NCBI GenBank assembly: GCA_002282385.1
Contig: NCJG01000001.1
Location: 558,001 to 622,000, forward strand
DNA: 64,000 nt
Source: Sphingomonadales bacterium 39-57-19
Lineage (GTDB): Bacteria > Pseudomonadota > Alphaproteobacteria > Sphingomonadales > Sphingomonadaceae
Direction of reading: 5' to 3'
The position numbers were made by a program, and so were the translations under genes. The notes below the pieces were generated by a model, which saw only the letters and a list, made by a program, of their open reading frames with translations, had not been told where the DNA came from and searched no databases. Positions 18,577 to 29,141 of this stretch are shown in pieces. Numbering within the stretch: position 1 is the first letter of the stretch; every line of letters starts with the position of its first letter.

Positions 18577-18851
18577 CCCGCATCAGCCGGTCTGCAACAA
18601 TCGTGAATGTGAAAGGGCTGCACGCCCGCGCCAGTGCAAAATTTGTCACCTTTGTCAGCCGGTTGCCCGAAGGCATTAAGGTTGAAGTTGAAAAGGACGG
18701 GCAGATCGTCACGGGCACATCCATCATGGGTCTGATGATGCTCGGCGCGGCAAAGGGCAGTGAAATTACCATTCACGTCGAAGGCGACCAGGCAGAGCCA
18801 GCCATTGAAAAACTCATCGGGCTGGTTGTCGATGGTTTTGGCGAAGACTGA
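18573..18851 (+). CDS. ptsH: phosphocarrier protein HPr
   Basis: 92 residues. The EI-dependent site is His17 in KGLHARASAKF and the HprK site is Ser50 in TGTSIMGLMML, so both phosphorylation sites are kept. It transfers phosphate from enzyme I-Ntr (PtsP, not in this window) to EIIA. It starts in the manX stop and ends at the start of the RNA methyltransferase gene (one-base overlap), so it is within a tightly coupled operon. Confidence 0.95.
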   Translation: MTRISRSATIVNVKGLHARASAKFVTFVSRLPEGIKVEVEKDGQIVTGTSIMGLMMLGAAKGSEITIHVEGDQAEPAIEKLIGLVVDGFGED

Positions 18852-19663
18852 TGCGCCGTGAGATTACGGGATTTTCCAATCCGCTTCTGAAGGAAATCCG
18901 CGGACTGCGGGAAAAGAAATTGCGGAAACGCGCGGGGCTGTTTCTTGCCGAAGGCCTCCGCATTATGACGGAAGCCCGCGAAGCTGGTTTTCTCCCCGAA
19001 ATGCTGTTCCGGGTCAAAGACCGGCAAGTCCACGCGCTGGAAATCGCGCTTGAGGACGAGGTGCTACGCAACGGCGGGGACGTCATTGAAACCAGCGCCG
19101 AAATCATGGCAAAATTGTCCGGTAAAGATAACGCACAAGCGGTCGTCGGTGTCTATCGTGACCATGGCACCGCGCTGGCCGATATAGATCGCGGGACCGC
19201 GCCGATCTGGCTCGTGGCGCAAGCGATGCGCGACCCGGGCAATTTGGGGACAATGTTGCGGACCGGCGATGCTGTCGGCGCCGGCGGGCTTATCCTCATT
19301 GATGACTGCACGGACCCGTTTTCGGTTGAGGCCGTCCGCGCGAGCATGGGCGCTATTTTCACGCAAAAAATTGTTCAGTGTCGATGGGACGAGTTTATGA
19401 CCTGGTTGCGCGCGGGCGATGGTCAGCTGGTCGGGACGAGCCTTCAAACTGACACGGATTATCAGGCTGCGCACTACACCAGCCCTTGCTTCATCCTCAC
19501 GGGCAATGAAGCGCAGGGTCTACCCGACGATTATGAAGGTCAGTGCGACCTGCTCGTCAAAATGCCCATGCATGGCAAGGCCGACAGCTTAAACGCGGCG
19601 GTCGCCACTGCGGTTATGGCATATGAAGTGCTGAACCAGTTTCGCCGTCCAGCGCGCGGCTGA
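18851..19663 (+). CDS. TrmH/SpoU family RNA methyltransferase
   Basis: 270 residues. The N-terminal substrate-binding domain (about 1-100) opens RREITGFSNPLLKEIRGLRE, followed by a SPOUT trefoil-knot domain: AQAMRDPGNLGTMLRTGDA (motif 1), and near the C-terminus LTGNEAQGLP (motif 2) and VKMPMHGKADSLNAAVATAV (motif 3). The family methylates the 2'-oxygen of ribose in rRNA or tRNA. Which nucleotide is modified cannot be told. It is the last gene of the chvI operon, convergent with rmuC. Confidence 0.88.
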   Translation: MRREITGFSNPLLKEIRGLREKKLRKRAGLFLAEGLRIMTEAREAGFLPEMLFRVKDRQVHALEIALEDEVLRNGGDVIETSAEIMAKLSGKDNAQAVVGVYRDHGTALADIDRGTAPIWLVAQAMRDPGNLGTMLRTGDAVGAGGLILIDDCTDPFSVEAVRASMGAIFTQKIVQCRWDEFMTWLRAGDGQLVGTSLQTDTDYQAAHYTSPCFILTGNEAQGLPDDYEGQCDLLVKMPMHGKADSLNAAVATAVMAYEVLNQFRRPARG

Positions 19664-19678
19664 GGCCCGCCAGAGATA

Positions 19679-21022
19679 TTACTCCGCCGCTTCACGTCCG
19701 TCGGCAATTTGCGCGTTCATTTCGGCATCACCGTAACGCGGCAGCGCCTCGACCGACGGGATATCTTCCAATTCGCGCTTGCCGGTTTCAACATTTAGGT
19801 CAGCAAATTTCCGACCCGTCGACATGACATTGCGTTCAAAGCTGCCGACGAATTTATTGTAGTTATTCACCGCCGACGACAGCCCGCTGCCCACCGATTT
19901 CAGATGCTGCGCGGCAACGGCAATGCGATCGTACATTTCCTTGCCAAGCGCGCCAATCTGCTTCGCTTCGCGCGCGAGGCCCTCTTGCCGCCAAACGCTG
20001 GAAACGGTGCGCGCAATTGCAACCAAATTGGTCGGCGTCGCCAACAACACCTTCTTATCAAAAGCAAAGTCCCACAATTGCGGTTCATGTTCGAGCGCAG
20101 CCGCCAGAAAATGTTCGCCCGGGACAAACATAATCACGTAATCAGGCGCGTCCTCAAACTGGTCCCAATAGGCTTTACGCGACAGGCCATCGATATGGTT
20201 CTTCATCGACTGTGTGTGCCGGGTCATGGCAACTGCGCGGACGTCGTCATCAACGGAGGCAAATGCGTCTTGGTAATCGTTCAAAGACACCTTGGCGTCG
20301 ATAACCAGCGTCCGCCCGCCCGGCACGTGAATGATCGCGTCGGGCCGCAAGCGAAGGCCATCGCCCGCATCAATGCTGGTTTCCAGGTCGAAATCGACAT
20401 GTTCCGATAAGCCGCAGCTTTCCAAAACATTCTTCAACTGCTGCTCGCCCCATCGGCCCCGCGCCTTTGGCGCATTGCGCAAGGAGTTCATTAGGCCAGA
20501 GGCAACATTGGAAACACGCTCCTGCCCAAGCCGCATTTCGCCAATCAACCCCTTCAGATCGCCATAGGCTTCGGTGCGGTCTTTCTCAATTTTGCCGACT
20601 TGCTCTTCATATGCTTTCAGCTTGTCGCCAACCGGTCCCAAAAGCTGCTTCAACCGCTCTTCATTCTTTTCACCGGCCTGATGAAAACGTTCATCGGCGC
20701 GTTGAAGAAAAGCCGCTTGCGCCTCGCCCAACAGTTTTTGGCCAATCTCGCCAAACTGCGCCGACAAGGTTTCTTTTGCCTGACCCAGCACGGCGATTTG
20801 TTCGTCAAAGCCGCGCTCACGTTCTTCTAGGCTGGTTTCAAGGCGCGCCAAACGGTCCTTTGCACTGTCCCGCTCAACCACGACCTGATCGAGCATGGAA
20901 CGCAGTTGCACGGTGGTCTCCTGCCCTGCCCGGCTTTCACGCCCGCCTGCAAACCAGCCGAGGACAAGCCCGACCAGCAAAGTAAGCACAACAATGACGA
21001 TGACGACTAACGGCTCCAACAC
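19679..21022 (-). CDS. rmuC: RmuC family DNA recombination protein
   Basis: 447 residues. An N-terminal membrane helix (about 5-25) is followed by a long coiled coil (about 35-170) and the RmuC domain (about 180-400) with RGRWGEQQLKNVLESCGL, LRPDAIIHVPGGRTLVIDAK and VIMFVPGEHFLAAALE, a PD-(D/E)xK-like nuclease fold. In E. coli loss of rmuC raises inversion at short repeats; the biochemical activity is not settled. It stands alone between convergent and downstream genes. Confidence 0.9.
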   Translation of the reverse strand: MLEPLVVIVIVVLTLLVGLVLGWFAGGRESRAGQETTVQLRSMLDQVVVERDSAKDRLARLETSLEERERGFDEQIAVLGQAKETLSAQFGEIGQKLLGEAQAAFLQRADERFHQAGEKNEERLKQLLGPVGDKLKAYEEQVGKIEKDRTEAYGDLKGLIGEMRLGQERVSNVASGLMNSLRNAPKARGRWGEQQLKNVLESCGLSEHVDFDLETSIDAGDGLRLRPDAIIHVPGGRTLVIDAKVSLNDYQDAFASVDDDVRAVAMTRHTQSMKNHIDGLSRKAYWDQFEDAPDYVIMFVPGEHFLAAALEHEPQLWDFAFDKKVLLATPTNLVAIARTVSSVWRQEGLAREAKQIGALGKEMYDRIAVAAQHLKSVGSGLSSAVNNYNKFVGSFERNVMSTGRKFADLNVETGKRELEDIPSVEALPRYGDAEMNAQIADGREAAE

Positions 21023-21073
21023 AGCACTCCAAATATAGAACGAATGCGGAACATAGCCGATGGCAGGCTTAGG

Positions 21074-21841
21074 TCAAGCGGCTTCGGTTTGCGCCCGCCG
21101 TGCCTTTTTTACGCGCGCATAGCTTATAGCGCTAAACGGCAGCAGCCCTGCATAAACTATTGTCGCCCCGATCATCGCAACCCAAGGGGCGGCAACCAAG
21201 GTCGCGGTAAACAAGCCAACAGTGGCGAGTGCCATAAAGCGCAGACTGCGACGAACCTTGATCGACGACCAGCTGTAGGTGGCAACATTGGAAACCATCA
21301 AGACAGCACATAGGAGTATCCACGGCCCAAGAAAGCGATAGTCCCGCACCCATTCTGCACCGGTTTCGAACCAAATCATCATCGGCAGCAAGGCCAAAGC
21401 CGCACCCGGCGGCGATGGGACGCCAGTGTTAAATCCGGCCAATTTATGCGGCTGGTTTTCGGTATCGATGCGGGCATTAAAACGCGCAAGCCGCAGCGCT
21501 GCGCACAACACAAAGAATACGGAGATGGTCCAGCCGAAGCGCGGCATATCCTGCAGCACCCACATGTACATGACCAATGCCGGAGTTGCGCCGAAAGCAA
21601 TTACATCCGAAAGTGAATCCAGTTCCGCGCCAAAACGGCTTTCGCCTTTCAACATCCGCGCGACGCGGCCATCCATGACGTCAAGCACACCTGCAATAAC
21701 CATTGCGGCGACAGCGTTTTCCCAGCGGCCCTGCATCGCAAACCATGCCCCCGAGAGGCCAGTGCACAATGCAAGCGCGGTGATCGCATTTGGTGCGAGC
21801 GCCCGTAACGGAATGCCGGGGCGAGAGGGAAAATCGTTCAT
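21074..21841 (-). CDS. pssA: CDP-diacylglycerol-serine O-phosphatidyltransferase
   Basis: 255 residues from the ATG at 21841, which overlaps the psd stop (TAATG); the frame is open further but the extra residues do not fit. The CDP-alcohol phosphotransferase signature is seen as DVMDGRVARMLKGESRFGAE followed by LDSLSDVIAFG. Six to eight hydrophobic segments make it an inner-membrane protein. It makes phosphatidylserine from CDP-diacylglycerol and serine, which the upstream psd product decarboxylates to phosphatidylethanolamine. psd-pssA coupling is the usual alphaproteobacterial order. Confidence 0.94.
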   Translation of the reverse strand: MNDFPSRPGIPLRALAPNAITALALCTGLSGAWFAMQGRWENAVAAMVIAGVLDVMDGRVARMLKGESRFGAELDSLSDVIAFGATPALVMYMWVLQDMPRFGWTISVFFVLCAALRLARFNARIDTENQPHKLAGFNTGVPSPPGAALALLPMMIWFETGAEWVRDYRFLGPWILLCAVLMVSNVATYSWSSIKVRRSLRFMALATVGLFTATLVAAPWVAMIGATIVYAGLLPFSAISYARVKKARRAQTEAA

Positions 21842-22575
21842 TAGTGTGCGACGGCAATCATATCTTGGTCTACACCCAAGTCGGCGATAACCGTTTCGCC
21901 AGCAACGCAACGCTGCCCCTTAATGACGCGCGACGATGTTCCATGCGGTAAATATACATCCACGCGGCTGCCAAAGCGGATAAGGCCGATACGTTGGCCG
22001 TTGGCCACGCTGTCGCCTTCTTTCACAAACGCAACAATACGGCGGGCGACAAGGCCAGCGATTTGCGTAAAGCCGATGCGCACGCCGTCGCTGCGCTCAA
22101 CAAGGAAGTGCTGACGTTCGTTTTCTTCGCTCGCTTTATCCAAGTCAGCGTTCAAAAACTTGCCTGCAATGTACACAACGCGTTTGATCGTGCCGCGGAT
22201 AGGCGTTCGGTTAATATGGACGTCAAAAACGCTCATAAAGATCGAAACCCGGGTCATCGGCTGATCACCCAGACCGTCTGGCCCGCGCAATTCTGCCGGC
22301 GGCAGAACTTGTTCAATCAAGGTGACAAGACCATCTGCTGGCGAAACCACAAAGCGGTCGTCAATGGGTGTTGCACGGACTGGATCGCGAAAGAAAGCGA
22401 GTGTCCATATGGTCACTGCGCCCATGGGCCATGCGAGCGTCTCCCATGCCATAAATGCAAAAAACAGGGTGATACCAGCTGCGATCAGGCCAAATTTACG
22501 GCCTTCAGGGTGAACAGGTGGAAACGACCATTTCGCGACCCCGGTGCCCCGGTTTGTCAGTTCTTGTCTACTCAT
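21841..22575 (-). CDS. psd: phosphatidylserine decarboxylase, short (archaetidylserine-type) form
   Basis: 244 residues. An N-terminal hydrophobic pair (about 28-60) anchors the protein; the catalytic part has [20 protein letters not shown] and, near residue 210, the self-cleavage region [10 protein letters not shown] where the pyruvoyl group forms at the serine. It converts phosphatidylserine to phosphatidylethanolamine at the inner membrane. It precedes pssA with a one-base overlap and is divergent from icd. Confidence 0.94.
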   Translation of the reverse strand: MSRQELTNRGTGVAKWSFPPVHPEGRKFGLIAAGITLFFAFMAWETLAWPMGAVTIWTLAFFRDPVRATPIDDRFVVSPADGLVTLIEQVLPPAELRGPDGLGDQPMTRVSIFMSVFDVHINRTPIRGTIKRVVYIAGKFLNADLDKASEENERQHFLVERSDGVRIGFTQIAGLVARRIVAFVKEGDSVANGQRIGLIRFGSRVDVYLPHGTSSRVIKGQRCVAGETVIADLGVDQDMIAVAH

Positions 22576-22726
22576 AAACTTTAGCTAGGGGATGACGGTG
22601 CATATGACAACCTTTGATGCCGTTTCCGGCAATTTCCGACAATTACGGTAGCCAGTTGAACATATGGCAGACTTTGCTATGGCACCGTTCAATATCAAGT
22701 CTCCCCAATGGAAAGTGTTTTCTGAC

Positions 22727-23947
22727 ATGGCAAAAATTAAGGTCAAAAATCCGGTTGTAGAACTCGATGGCGACGAAATGACTCGCATCATCTGGGAATG
22801 GATCAGGGAACGTCTCATCCTGCCATATCTGGATATTGACCTGAAATATTACGACCTTGGCATGGAATATCGCGACAAGACCAACGACAAGGTCACCGTT
22901 GATTCCGCCAACGCAATCCGTGAATTCGGCGTCGGCGTAAAATGCGCGACCATCACACCCGATGAAGCACGCGTGGAAGAGTTCGGCCTGCAGAAAATGT
23001 GGAAGTCGCCAAACGGCACCATCCGCAATATCTTGGGCGGCGTTGTTTTTCGTGAACCCATCGTCATCGAAAATGTCCCGCGCCTGATTCCAGGTTGGAC
23101 TGACCCAATCGTAATCGGCCGCCATGCCTTTGGTGACCAGTATCGCGCGACCGATTTCCTCGTTCCTGGACCCGGCACATTGCGTCTCGTGTGGGACGGC
23201 GACGATGGCCAAAAAATTGACGAAGAAGTTTTCCGTTATCCATCACCGGGCGTTGCGCTTGCGATGTACAATCTCGACGATTCGATTCGTGATTTTGCCC
23301 GCGCTTCACTGAACTATGGCGTAACCCGCGAATGGCCCGTGTATCTGTCGACCAAGAACACCATCCTGAAATATTATGATGGCCGCTTTAAGGACCTGTT
23401 CCAAGAAGTGTACGAAGCCGAATTTGCCGAAAAGTTCAAACAACTTGGCATTGTGTACGAACATCGCTTGATCGATGACATGGTTGCATCCGCACTGAAG
23501 TGGTCGGGCAAGTTCATCTGGGCGTGCAAAAACTATGATGGCGATGTGCAGTCCGACCAAGTCGCACAAGGATTTGGTTCGCTTGGATTGATGACGTCGA
23601 TTCTGATGACACCAGATGGCAAGACCGTTGAAGCCGAAGCCGCACATGGCACGGTAACGCGCCATTTCCGTCAGCATCAGCAGGGCAAGGCAACATCGAC
23701 CAACCCAATTGCGTCGATCTTTGCATGGACCGGCGGTCTGAAATTCCGTGGCAAGTTTGACGAAACGCCTGAAGTGACGCGCTTTGCCGAAACGCTTGAA
23801 GAAGTGTGCATCCAGACCGTTGAAGACGGCCACATGACAAAGGATCTCGCGATCCTGATTGGTCCAGACCAGGCATGGATGACGACCGAGCAGTTCTTTG
23901 AACAAGTTCGTGCCAACCTAGAAGTCAAAATGGGCAGCTGGCAGTAA
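22727..23947 (+). CDS. icd: isocitrate dehydrogenase (NADP), eukaryote-like class
   Basis: 406 residues from [20 protein letters not shown]; the frame opens 21 codons earlier but that N-terminus is not part of the family. Motifs seen: substrate loop [12 protein letters not shown], metal and isocitrate residues in DDMVA, and the nucleotide site [14 protein letters not shown]. It belongs to the homodimeric class found in Alphaproteobacteria and mitochondria, and oxidises isocitrate to 2-oxoglutarate with NADP in the TCA cycle. A strong terminator follows. 2-Oxoglutarate is also the presumed substrate of KorAB encoded at the left end. Confidence 0.96.
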   Translation: MAKIKVKNPVVELDGDEMTRIIWEWIRERLILPYLDIDLKYYDLGMEYRDKTNDKVTVDSANAIREFGVGVKCATITPDEARVEEFGLQKMWKSPNGTIRNILGGVVFREPIVIENVPRLIPGWTDPIVIGRHAFGDQYRATDFLVPGPGTLRLVWDGDDGQKIDEEVFRYPSPGVALAMYNLDDSIRDFARASLNYGVTREWPVYLSTKNTILKYYDGRFKDLFQEVYEAEFAEKFKQLGIVYEHRLIDDMVASALKWSGKFIWACKNYDGDVQSDQVAQGFGSLGLMTSILMTPDGKTVEAEAAHGTVTRHFRQHQQGKATSTNPIASIFAWTGGLKFRGKFDETPEVTRFAETLEEVCIQTVEDGHMTKDLAILIGPDQAWMTTEQFFEQVRANLEVKMGSWQ

Positions 23948-23968
23948 CGCCCAACACATAAGTACATC

Positions 23969-24002
23969 AAAGCGCGGGGGGGCGACCTCCGCGCTTTTTT
24001 TA
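23969..24002 (+). terminator. rho-independent terminator of icd
   Basis: AAAGCGCGG pairs with CCGCGCTTT around a G-rich loop, extending to a 10-bp stem with one mismatch, followed by seven T. It lies about 25 bases after the icd stop and before the antiporter gene. Confidence 0.9.
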
Positions 24003-24049
24003 TTGCCCCGCCCTTTCCTTATCATGCTGCATATGCGAACAAGGCAGAC

Positions 24050-25810
24050 ATGGCAGGCGAACTACACGGCGAAAGCATCAGCGATCTGCTCGTCATTCTG
24101 GGCGCAGCTGGCATCGTCATCCCGGCGTTCGCCCGCTTTCGCATCACACCCATTATCGGTTTCATCTTGGTGGGGATATTGGTCGGCCCCATGGGGCTTG
24201 GCACGTTGGTGGAACGCTACCCATTGCTTGAATGGGTCACCATTACCAATCCAGAGGCCATTCGGCCGATTGGCGAATATGGCATTATCTTATTGCTGTT
24301 CTCGATAGGGCTTGAATTGTCCTTTCGGCGATTGTGGAAGATGCGGCGTCTGGTTTTTGGCGTTGGCGCAGCGCAATTGTTCGTCGCGGGGCTCATCATT
24401 GCCGCGGGGCTTTTGCTATTTGGCTATAACCTGACGGCGGCTATTGGCATCGGCATTGCGCTCGCGCTTTCCTCGACCGCGCTTGTGCTGCCGATATCGG
24501 GGACGCATTCTGCCGTTGGCAAATCGGCGCTTGCGATGTTGCTTTTCGAAGATCTCGCCATCGTCCCGATCATCTTCGTCCTGGGCGCGTTGGCACCACA
24601 AGCCGGTTCGGATTCTTGGGAAGGCATTGTTACTGTGCTCTGGCAGGGCACATTGGTGATCGTCGGCATGCTTGTGCTTGGCCGCTTCTTCCTGCCCCGC
24701 CTGTTCGGACAAGCCGCGCGTACCAAAAGCCCGGAACTATTTGTGTCGGTCAGCCTGCTGGTCGTGATCGTGGCAAGTCTCGCGACCGGTGCGGTTGGCC
24801 TTTCGCCCATTGTTGGTGCAATGATCGCCGGCTTGTTAATCGCCGAGACGGACTATCACACCGAAGTCGCCGTGATGACCGCGCCGTTCAAGGGACTGGC
24901 GCTGGGTGTGTTTTTGATCAGCATCGGCATGCAAGTTGATCTGCGCTTCGTCGCGGCCAATTGGGCAGCGTTGGTTGGCGCGGTGGCGGGGGTCGTGCTC
25001 ATAAAGGCAGCGGTTACCGCGGGCCTGCTGAAGCTGAACGGCGCACGCACGGGGACCGCGACCGAGACCGGCGTTCTCATGGGAAGCCCATCCGAAACCA
25101 CACTCATTGTGCTGGGCGCAGCCGGCGCGGCGCAGATCATTGACGCCGCAACCATCAATTTCTGGCAAGTCGCAACCGCGATTGGCTTGACCATCACACC
25201 CATATTGGCGCGCATCGGCCACGACATGGCGCGCCGAATTGAGCTGCGCGAGACCGACGACGAGGTGCACGAACAAGACCCGACGCAGGAACCGCGCACG
25301 GTCGTTATCGGCTTTGGCCGCGTCGGTCATTTGGTGGCCGGCATGCTCACGACGCATGGGCAGCCTTATGTCGCGGTAGAATCCAATATGGATGCAGTCA
25401 CGGCGGCGCGGCGCGGTGGGTATAAAGTTATCTTTGGCGACATCTCACGGCCCGAAACATTGGATAAACTGAGCCTTGGCCACGCAAAGGCGCTTATCCT
25501 GACCATGGATCAACCGGTGCTGGCCGAACATATCGTTAAGCGCGTCCGCCAATGGTTGCCGGATATTACCATCGTCGCGCGTGCACGCGATGCAGACCAT
25601 GCCGCACGCCTGTATCAGGCCGGGGCAACCGACGCCGTTCCAGAAACGCTGGAAAGCTCGTTACAGCTATCGGAGGCCGTGCTTGTAGACCTCGGCGTGG
25701 CCATGGGCCCCGTGATCGCATCGATCCACGAAAAGCGTGACGAATTCCGGCGGCAGATCAAAGAAGCCGGCGGCCTCGACGAGGCCCCCAAGCTCAAGCT
25801 TACGTCTTAA
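24050..25810 (+). CDS. monovalent cation:proton antiporter, CPA2/KefB type
   Basis: 586 residues. Twelve or so membrane helices fill about 10-395, with the CPA2 features [36 protein letters not shown] and [10 protein letters not shown] (the acidic pair-like ED region). A TrkA-N/Rossmann domain follows (about 410-530, [16 protein letters not shown]), then a short C-terminal tail. The family exchanges K+ or Na+ for protons, and the nucleotide-binding domain gates transport. Which cation is moved is not known; no KefF/KefG partner is adjacent. The stop overlaps the convergent alaS stop by four bases. Confidence 0.88.
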   Translation: MAGELHGESISDLLVILGAAGIVIPAFARFRITPIIGFILVGILVGPMGLGTLVERYPLLEWVTITNPEAIRPIGEYGIILLLFSIGLELSFRRLWKMRRLVFGVGAAQLFVAGLIIAAGLLLFGYNLTAAIGIGIALALSSTALVLPISGTHSAVGKSALAMLLFEDLAIVPIIFVLGALAPQAGSDSWEGIVTVLWQGTLVIVGMLVLGRFFLPRLFGQAARTKSPELFVSVSLLVVIVASLATGAVGLSPIVGAMIAGLLIAETDYHTEVAVMTAPFKGLALGVFLISIGMQVDLRFVAANWAALVGAVAGVVLIKAAVTAGLLKLNGARTGTATETGVLMGSPSETTLIVLGAAGAAQIIDAATINFWQVATAIGLTITPILARIGHDMARRIELRETDDEVHEQDPTQEPRTVVIGFGRVGHLVAGMLTTHGQPYVAVESNMDAVTAARRGGYKVIFGDISRPETLDKLSLGHAKALILTMDQPVLAEHIVKRVRQWLPDITIVARARDADHAARLYQAGATDAVPETLESSLQLSEAVLVDLGVAMGPVIASIHEKRDEFRRQIKEAGGLDEAPKLKLTS

Positions 25811-28449
25811 CCCGCAATCTTTGCTTTAATGGCATCCAATGCCGCCTGCGCCAGTTCAGCGCCTGCTGGTCCGCCACCTTGAGCCATGTCAGGACGTCCA
25901 CCGCCACCTTGCGCACCCATTGCCTCGGTCGCGGCGCGAACGAGGTCTGGAGCGGTCAGCGTGGAGTGGAGTGCGGGTGAGACCGCGACAACGACGGTGT
26001 TGCTGTTCTCGTTCGCCGCGATGATGGCGACGATGCCGCTGCCAATGGCCTTCATCTGGTCATCGGCCAAACCGCGCAGGGCCTTTGGCTCAATACCGTT
26101 AATGACCTGCCCCATGAATGTGACATCACCGATTGTTTCGGCTTCTGCCTTGGGACCGCTGCCACCGGACAATGCGAGCGCGGTTTTAGCTTCGGAGAGT
26201 TCTTTCTCCATCCGCTTGCGTTCGCTCATCAATGTTTCGATACGCGCGCCGACTTCATCAGGCGCGGTTTTCAGCATCGCGGCTACATTCTTCAACTGTG
26301 TTTCGCGGCCAACCAGCCACAGGCGTGCGGCCTCTCCGGTCAATGCCTCAATCCGGCGGATACCGCTTGCGACGGCACCTTCAGAAATGATCGTAAACAA
26401 AGCAATGTCACCCAATGCGTTGACATGCGTGCCACCGCATAGTTCGAGCGAATAATGCGTGTCATCGGTCTTGCCCATCGTCAGCACGCGGACTTCCTCG
26501 CCATATTTCTCGCCAAATAAAGCAAGCGCACCCGCAGCGACCGCGTCATCGGGGGTCATCAAACGCGTGGTGACGGCCTGGTTACCGCGAATTTGCGCGT
26601 TCACATCGGCTTCAATCATCGCAATTTCATCAGCCGTCACCGCCTGATTATGCGAGAAGTCGAACCGCAGACGATCAGGCGCAACAAGGCTGCCCTTTTG
26701 CGTGACATGGCTGCCCAGTCTTTCACGCAAGGATGCGTGGAGCAAATGGGTTGCGCTATGGTTGGCGCGCAGGGAGTCACGGCGGGTTGTATCGATCTTC
26801 AAGGTGACAAAGTCGCCGACCTTGATATCGCCCGTTCCAATCGTCACCTGATGCGCATGCAAACGCCCAAGCGGCTTTGCAGTGTCGGTGACTTCACCGC
26901 GCATGTTGGTGCTTGAAATAACGCCCGCGTCGCCCATCTGGCCGCCGCTTTCGCCGTAAAATGGCGTCTGGTTGGTGATGACGGTCACAGTGTCGTTTGC
27001 CACAGCGGACTGCACTTCGACGCCGTCATTGACGAGGGCAACGACTTGCCCCTCACCTTCATTGGCTGCGTACCCTGTAAACTCCGTCGAACCAACGCGT
27101 TCGGCGATGTCGAACCAGACGTCGTCCGATGCCTTGGCGCCAGAACCCTTCCATGCGGCACGCGCCATGGCCTTTTGATTGTTCATGGCGGTTTCAAAAC
27201 CGGCCTGATCAATGCCCAAGCCCTGCGCACGCAACGCGTCTTCGGTCAGGTCATATGGAAAGCCATATGTGTCATACAGTTTGAACGCGGTATCGCCGGC
27301 AAGGATATCGCCGGGCTGCATACCCGTGGTGGCTTCATCAAGCAGCTTGATGCCCTTGTCCAGCGTGCGGCGGAACTGGGTTTCTTCCTGCTTCAACGTC
27401 GCTTCAATCATCGGTTGCGCGCGCAGCAATTCGGGATAGGCCGCGCCCATTTCAGCGGCGAGGCTGCCCACCAAACGGTGCATCAACGGCTCTTTTGCGC
27501 CAAGGATGTGCGCATGGCGCATGGCGCGGCGCATGATGCGGCGCAGAACATAACCGCGACCTTCATTCGACGGCATAACGCCATCGGCCAACAGGAAGCT
27601 GGTCGAGCGCAAATGGTCAGCAATCACGCGGTGGCTGGCCATTTGGTCGCCCTGCGCCTTGGTACCGGTCAGCTCTTCCGACGCATTGATCAGCGCCTTG
27701 AACGTGTCGGTGTCGTAATTGTCGTGCACGCCCTGCATGACCGCAGCGATGCGCTCAAGACCCATGCCGGTATCAATCGACGGCTTTGGCAAAGGCACAT
27801 CGGTGCCGTCATCCTGCCGCTCGAACTGCATGAACACGAGGTTCCAGATTTCGACAAAACGGTCGCCATCTTCATCCGGGCTTCCGGGAGGGCCGCCAAA
27901 GATATGGTCGCCATGGTCATAAAAGATTTCGCTGCACGGGCCGCATGGCCCCGTGTCACCCATCGACCAGAAGTTATCGTTCGTCGCGATACGGATGATG
28001 CGCTCTTCGGGAAGGCCCGCAATCTTGCGCCACAGGTCGAACGCCTCATCATCGGTATGGTAAACCGTCGTCGTCAGGTGCGATGGATCAAGCCCCCATT
28101 CCTTGGTCAGCAACGTCCACGCATGGGTAATCGCCTGCTCTTTGAAATAATCGCCGAACGAGAAGTTCCCGAGCATTTCAAAGAATGTGTGGTGGCGCGC
28201 AGTGTATCCGACATTGTCCAGATCATTATGCTTGCCGCCCGCACGCACGCATTTCTGGCTGGAAGCTGCGCGCGGTATTTCGCGGCTTTCAAGGCCCGTA
28301 AATACGTTTTTAAACGGTACCATGCCGGCATTGACGAACATCAATGTCGGGTCATTGTACGGCACGAGTGGCGCGGACGAGACTATGTCGTGCTGAGCAG
28401 CACCAAAATAATCAAGGAACCCGCGGCGAATATCATTGGTCGATGTCAT
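25807..28449 (-). CDS. alaS: alanyl-tRNA synthetase
   Basis: 880 residues, normal length. The class II catalytic core (about 1-240) has RGFLDYF and the motif-2 region [17 protein letters not shown]; the editing domain (about 560-710) carries the zinc/catalytic motifs HSATH and CGGTH; a coiled coil and the C-terminal DHHA1 domain ([13 protein letters not shown]) follow. It charges tRNA-Ala and removes misacylated Ser/Gly. Convergent with the antiporter gene. A very long open frame on the opposite strand is a composition shadow. Confidence 0.97.
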   Translation of the reverse strand: MTSTNDIRRGFLDYFGAAQHDIVSSAPLVPYNDPTLMFVNAGMVPFKNVFTGLESREIPRAASSQKCVRAGGKHNDLDNVGYTARHHTFFEMLGNFSFGDYFKEQAITHAWTLLTKEWGLDPSHLTTTVYHTDDEAFDLWRKIAGLPEERIIRIATNDNFWSMGDTGPCGPCSEIFYDHGDHIFGGPPGSPDEDGDRFVEIWNLVFMQFERQDDGTDVPLPKPSIDTGMGLERIAAVMQGVHDNYDTDTFKALINASEELTGTKAQGDQMASHRVIADHLRSTSFLLADGVMPSNEGRGYVLRRIMRRAMRHAHILGAKEPLMHRLVGSLAAEMGAAYPELLRAQPMIEATLKQEETQFRRTLDKGIKLLDEATTGMQPGDILAGDTAFKLYDTYGFPYDLTEDALRAQGLGIDQAGFETAMNNQKAMARAAWKGSGAKASDDVWFDIAERVGSTEFTGYAANEGEGQVVALVNDGVEVQSAVANDTVTVITNQTPFYGESGGQMGDAGVISSTNMRGEVTDTAKPLGRLHAHQVTIGTGDIKVGDFVTLKIDTTRRDSLRANHSATHLLHASLRERLGSHVTQKGSLVAPDRLRFDFSHNQAVTADEIAMIEADVNAQIRGNQAVTTRLMTPDDAVAAGALALFGEKYGEEVRVLTMGKTDDTHYSLELCGGTHVNALGDIALFTIISEGAVASGIRRIEALTGEAARLWLVGRETQLKNVAAMLKTAPDEVGARIETLMSERKRMEKELSEAKTALALSGGSGPKAEAETIGDVTFMGQVINGIEPKALRGLADDQMKAIGSGIVAIIAANENSNTVVVAVSPALHSTLTAPDLVRAATEAMGAQGGGGRPDMAQGGGPAGAELAQAALDAIKAKIAG

Positions 28450-28512
28450 AACGAAAGCGACTTAGGGAACGACTCGCCGCCCTGCAAGCCGGATATGCAC
28501 ATTGCCGCTCCA

Positions 28513-29139
28513 TCAGGCATAAGCATAAGGCCCGCCCTTTTCGAGCGCGCGGTGAAATGCGGGCCGCGCGTGGATTGTTTCGACAAATTTGGTGAGGTTC
28601 GGGCGGTTGGCGGCGCGGCCCATTTTAACGGCGGCCTCCGCTGGAAAGCTCAACATGATGTCGGCGCCGCTCATCGTATCGCCCACAAACCATCCGCTGG
28701 CTTTCAATCCGTCCTCCATGAACTGGAAATGGCTTTCCAATTGCTCATGAATGCGCGGGTGCAGCGGCGCAGCGGCTTCGCCTAGACGGGCCGTGTACAG
28801 GTTGAGCAGAATCGGCGTCATCACTGAACCTTCGGCAAAATGCAGCCACTCAAGGTAGCGGATATGTTGATCTGTCCCACGTGGCGGCACCAGATGTGCG
28901 CCATTATGACGTTCACACAGATATTCGACAATGGCACCTGATTCAAAAACGATATTGCCGGCGTCTTCTATCATCGGTGACTTGCCCAAAGGATGTATTT
29001 TCAAAAGCGCCTCGGGCGCAAGATTGGTCACGGCATCGCGTTGGTGGTGCACAATTTCATACGGCACGTTCAATTCTTCTAGGAGCCACAAAATCCGTTG
29101 CGACCGCGAATTGTTCAAATGGTGCACTGTGATGGTCAT
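28513..29139 (-). CDS. glutathione S-transferase family protein
   Basis: 208 residues with a thioredoxin-like N-terminal domain (about 1-80, LNNSRSQRILWLLEELNVPY and the glutathione-gamma-Glu motif FESGAIVEYL) and an all-helical C-terminal domain (about 90-205, with GADIMLSFPAE). The Ser in NNSRSQR is the likely activating residue. The protein starts two bases after the ureohydrolase stop and its ribosome site GGAG lies inside that gene's end, so the two are co-translated. The cellular substrate is not known. Confidence 0.88.
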   Translation of the reverse strand: MTITVHHLNNSRSQRILWLLEELNVPYEIVHHQRDAVTNLAPEALLKIHPLGKSPMIEDAGNIVFESGAIVEYLCERHNGAHLVPPRGTDQHIRYLEWLHFAEGSVMTPILLNLYTARLGEAAAPLHPRIHEQLESHFQFMEDGLKASGWFVGDTMSGADIMLSFPAEAAVKMGRAANRPNLTKFVETIHARPAFHRALEKGGPYAYA

Positions 29140-29141
29140 GG

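Noticed and set aside
27046-28785. 579-codon open frame on the plus strand over alaS
   Set aside because: It lies antisense to alaS, its translation shows no family features, and alaS motifs are complete on the minus strand; it is a composition artefact of the GC-rich third codon position.
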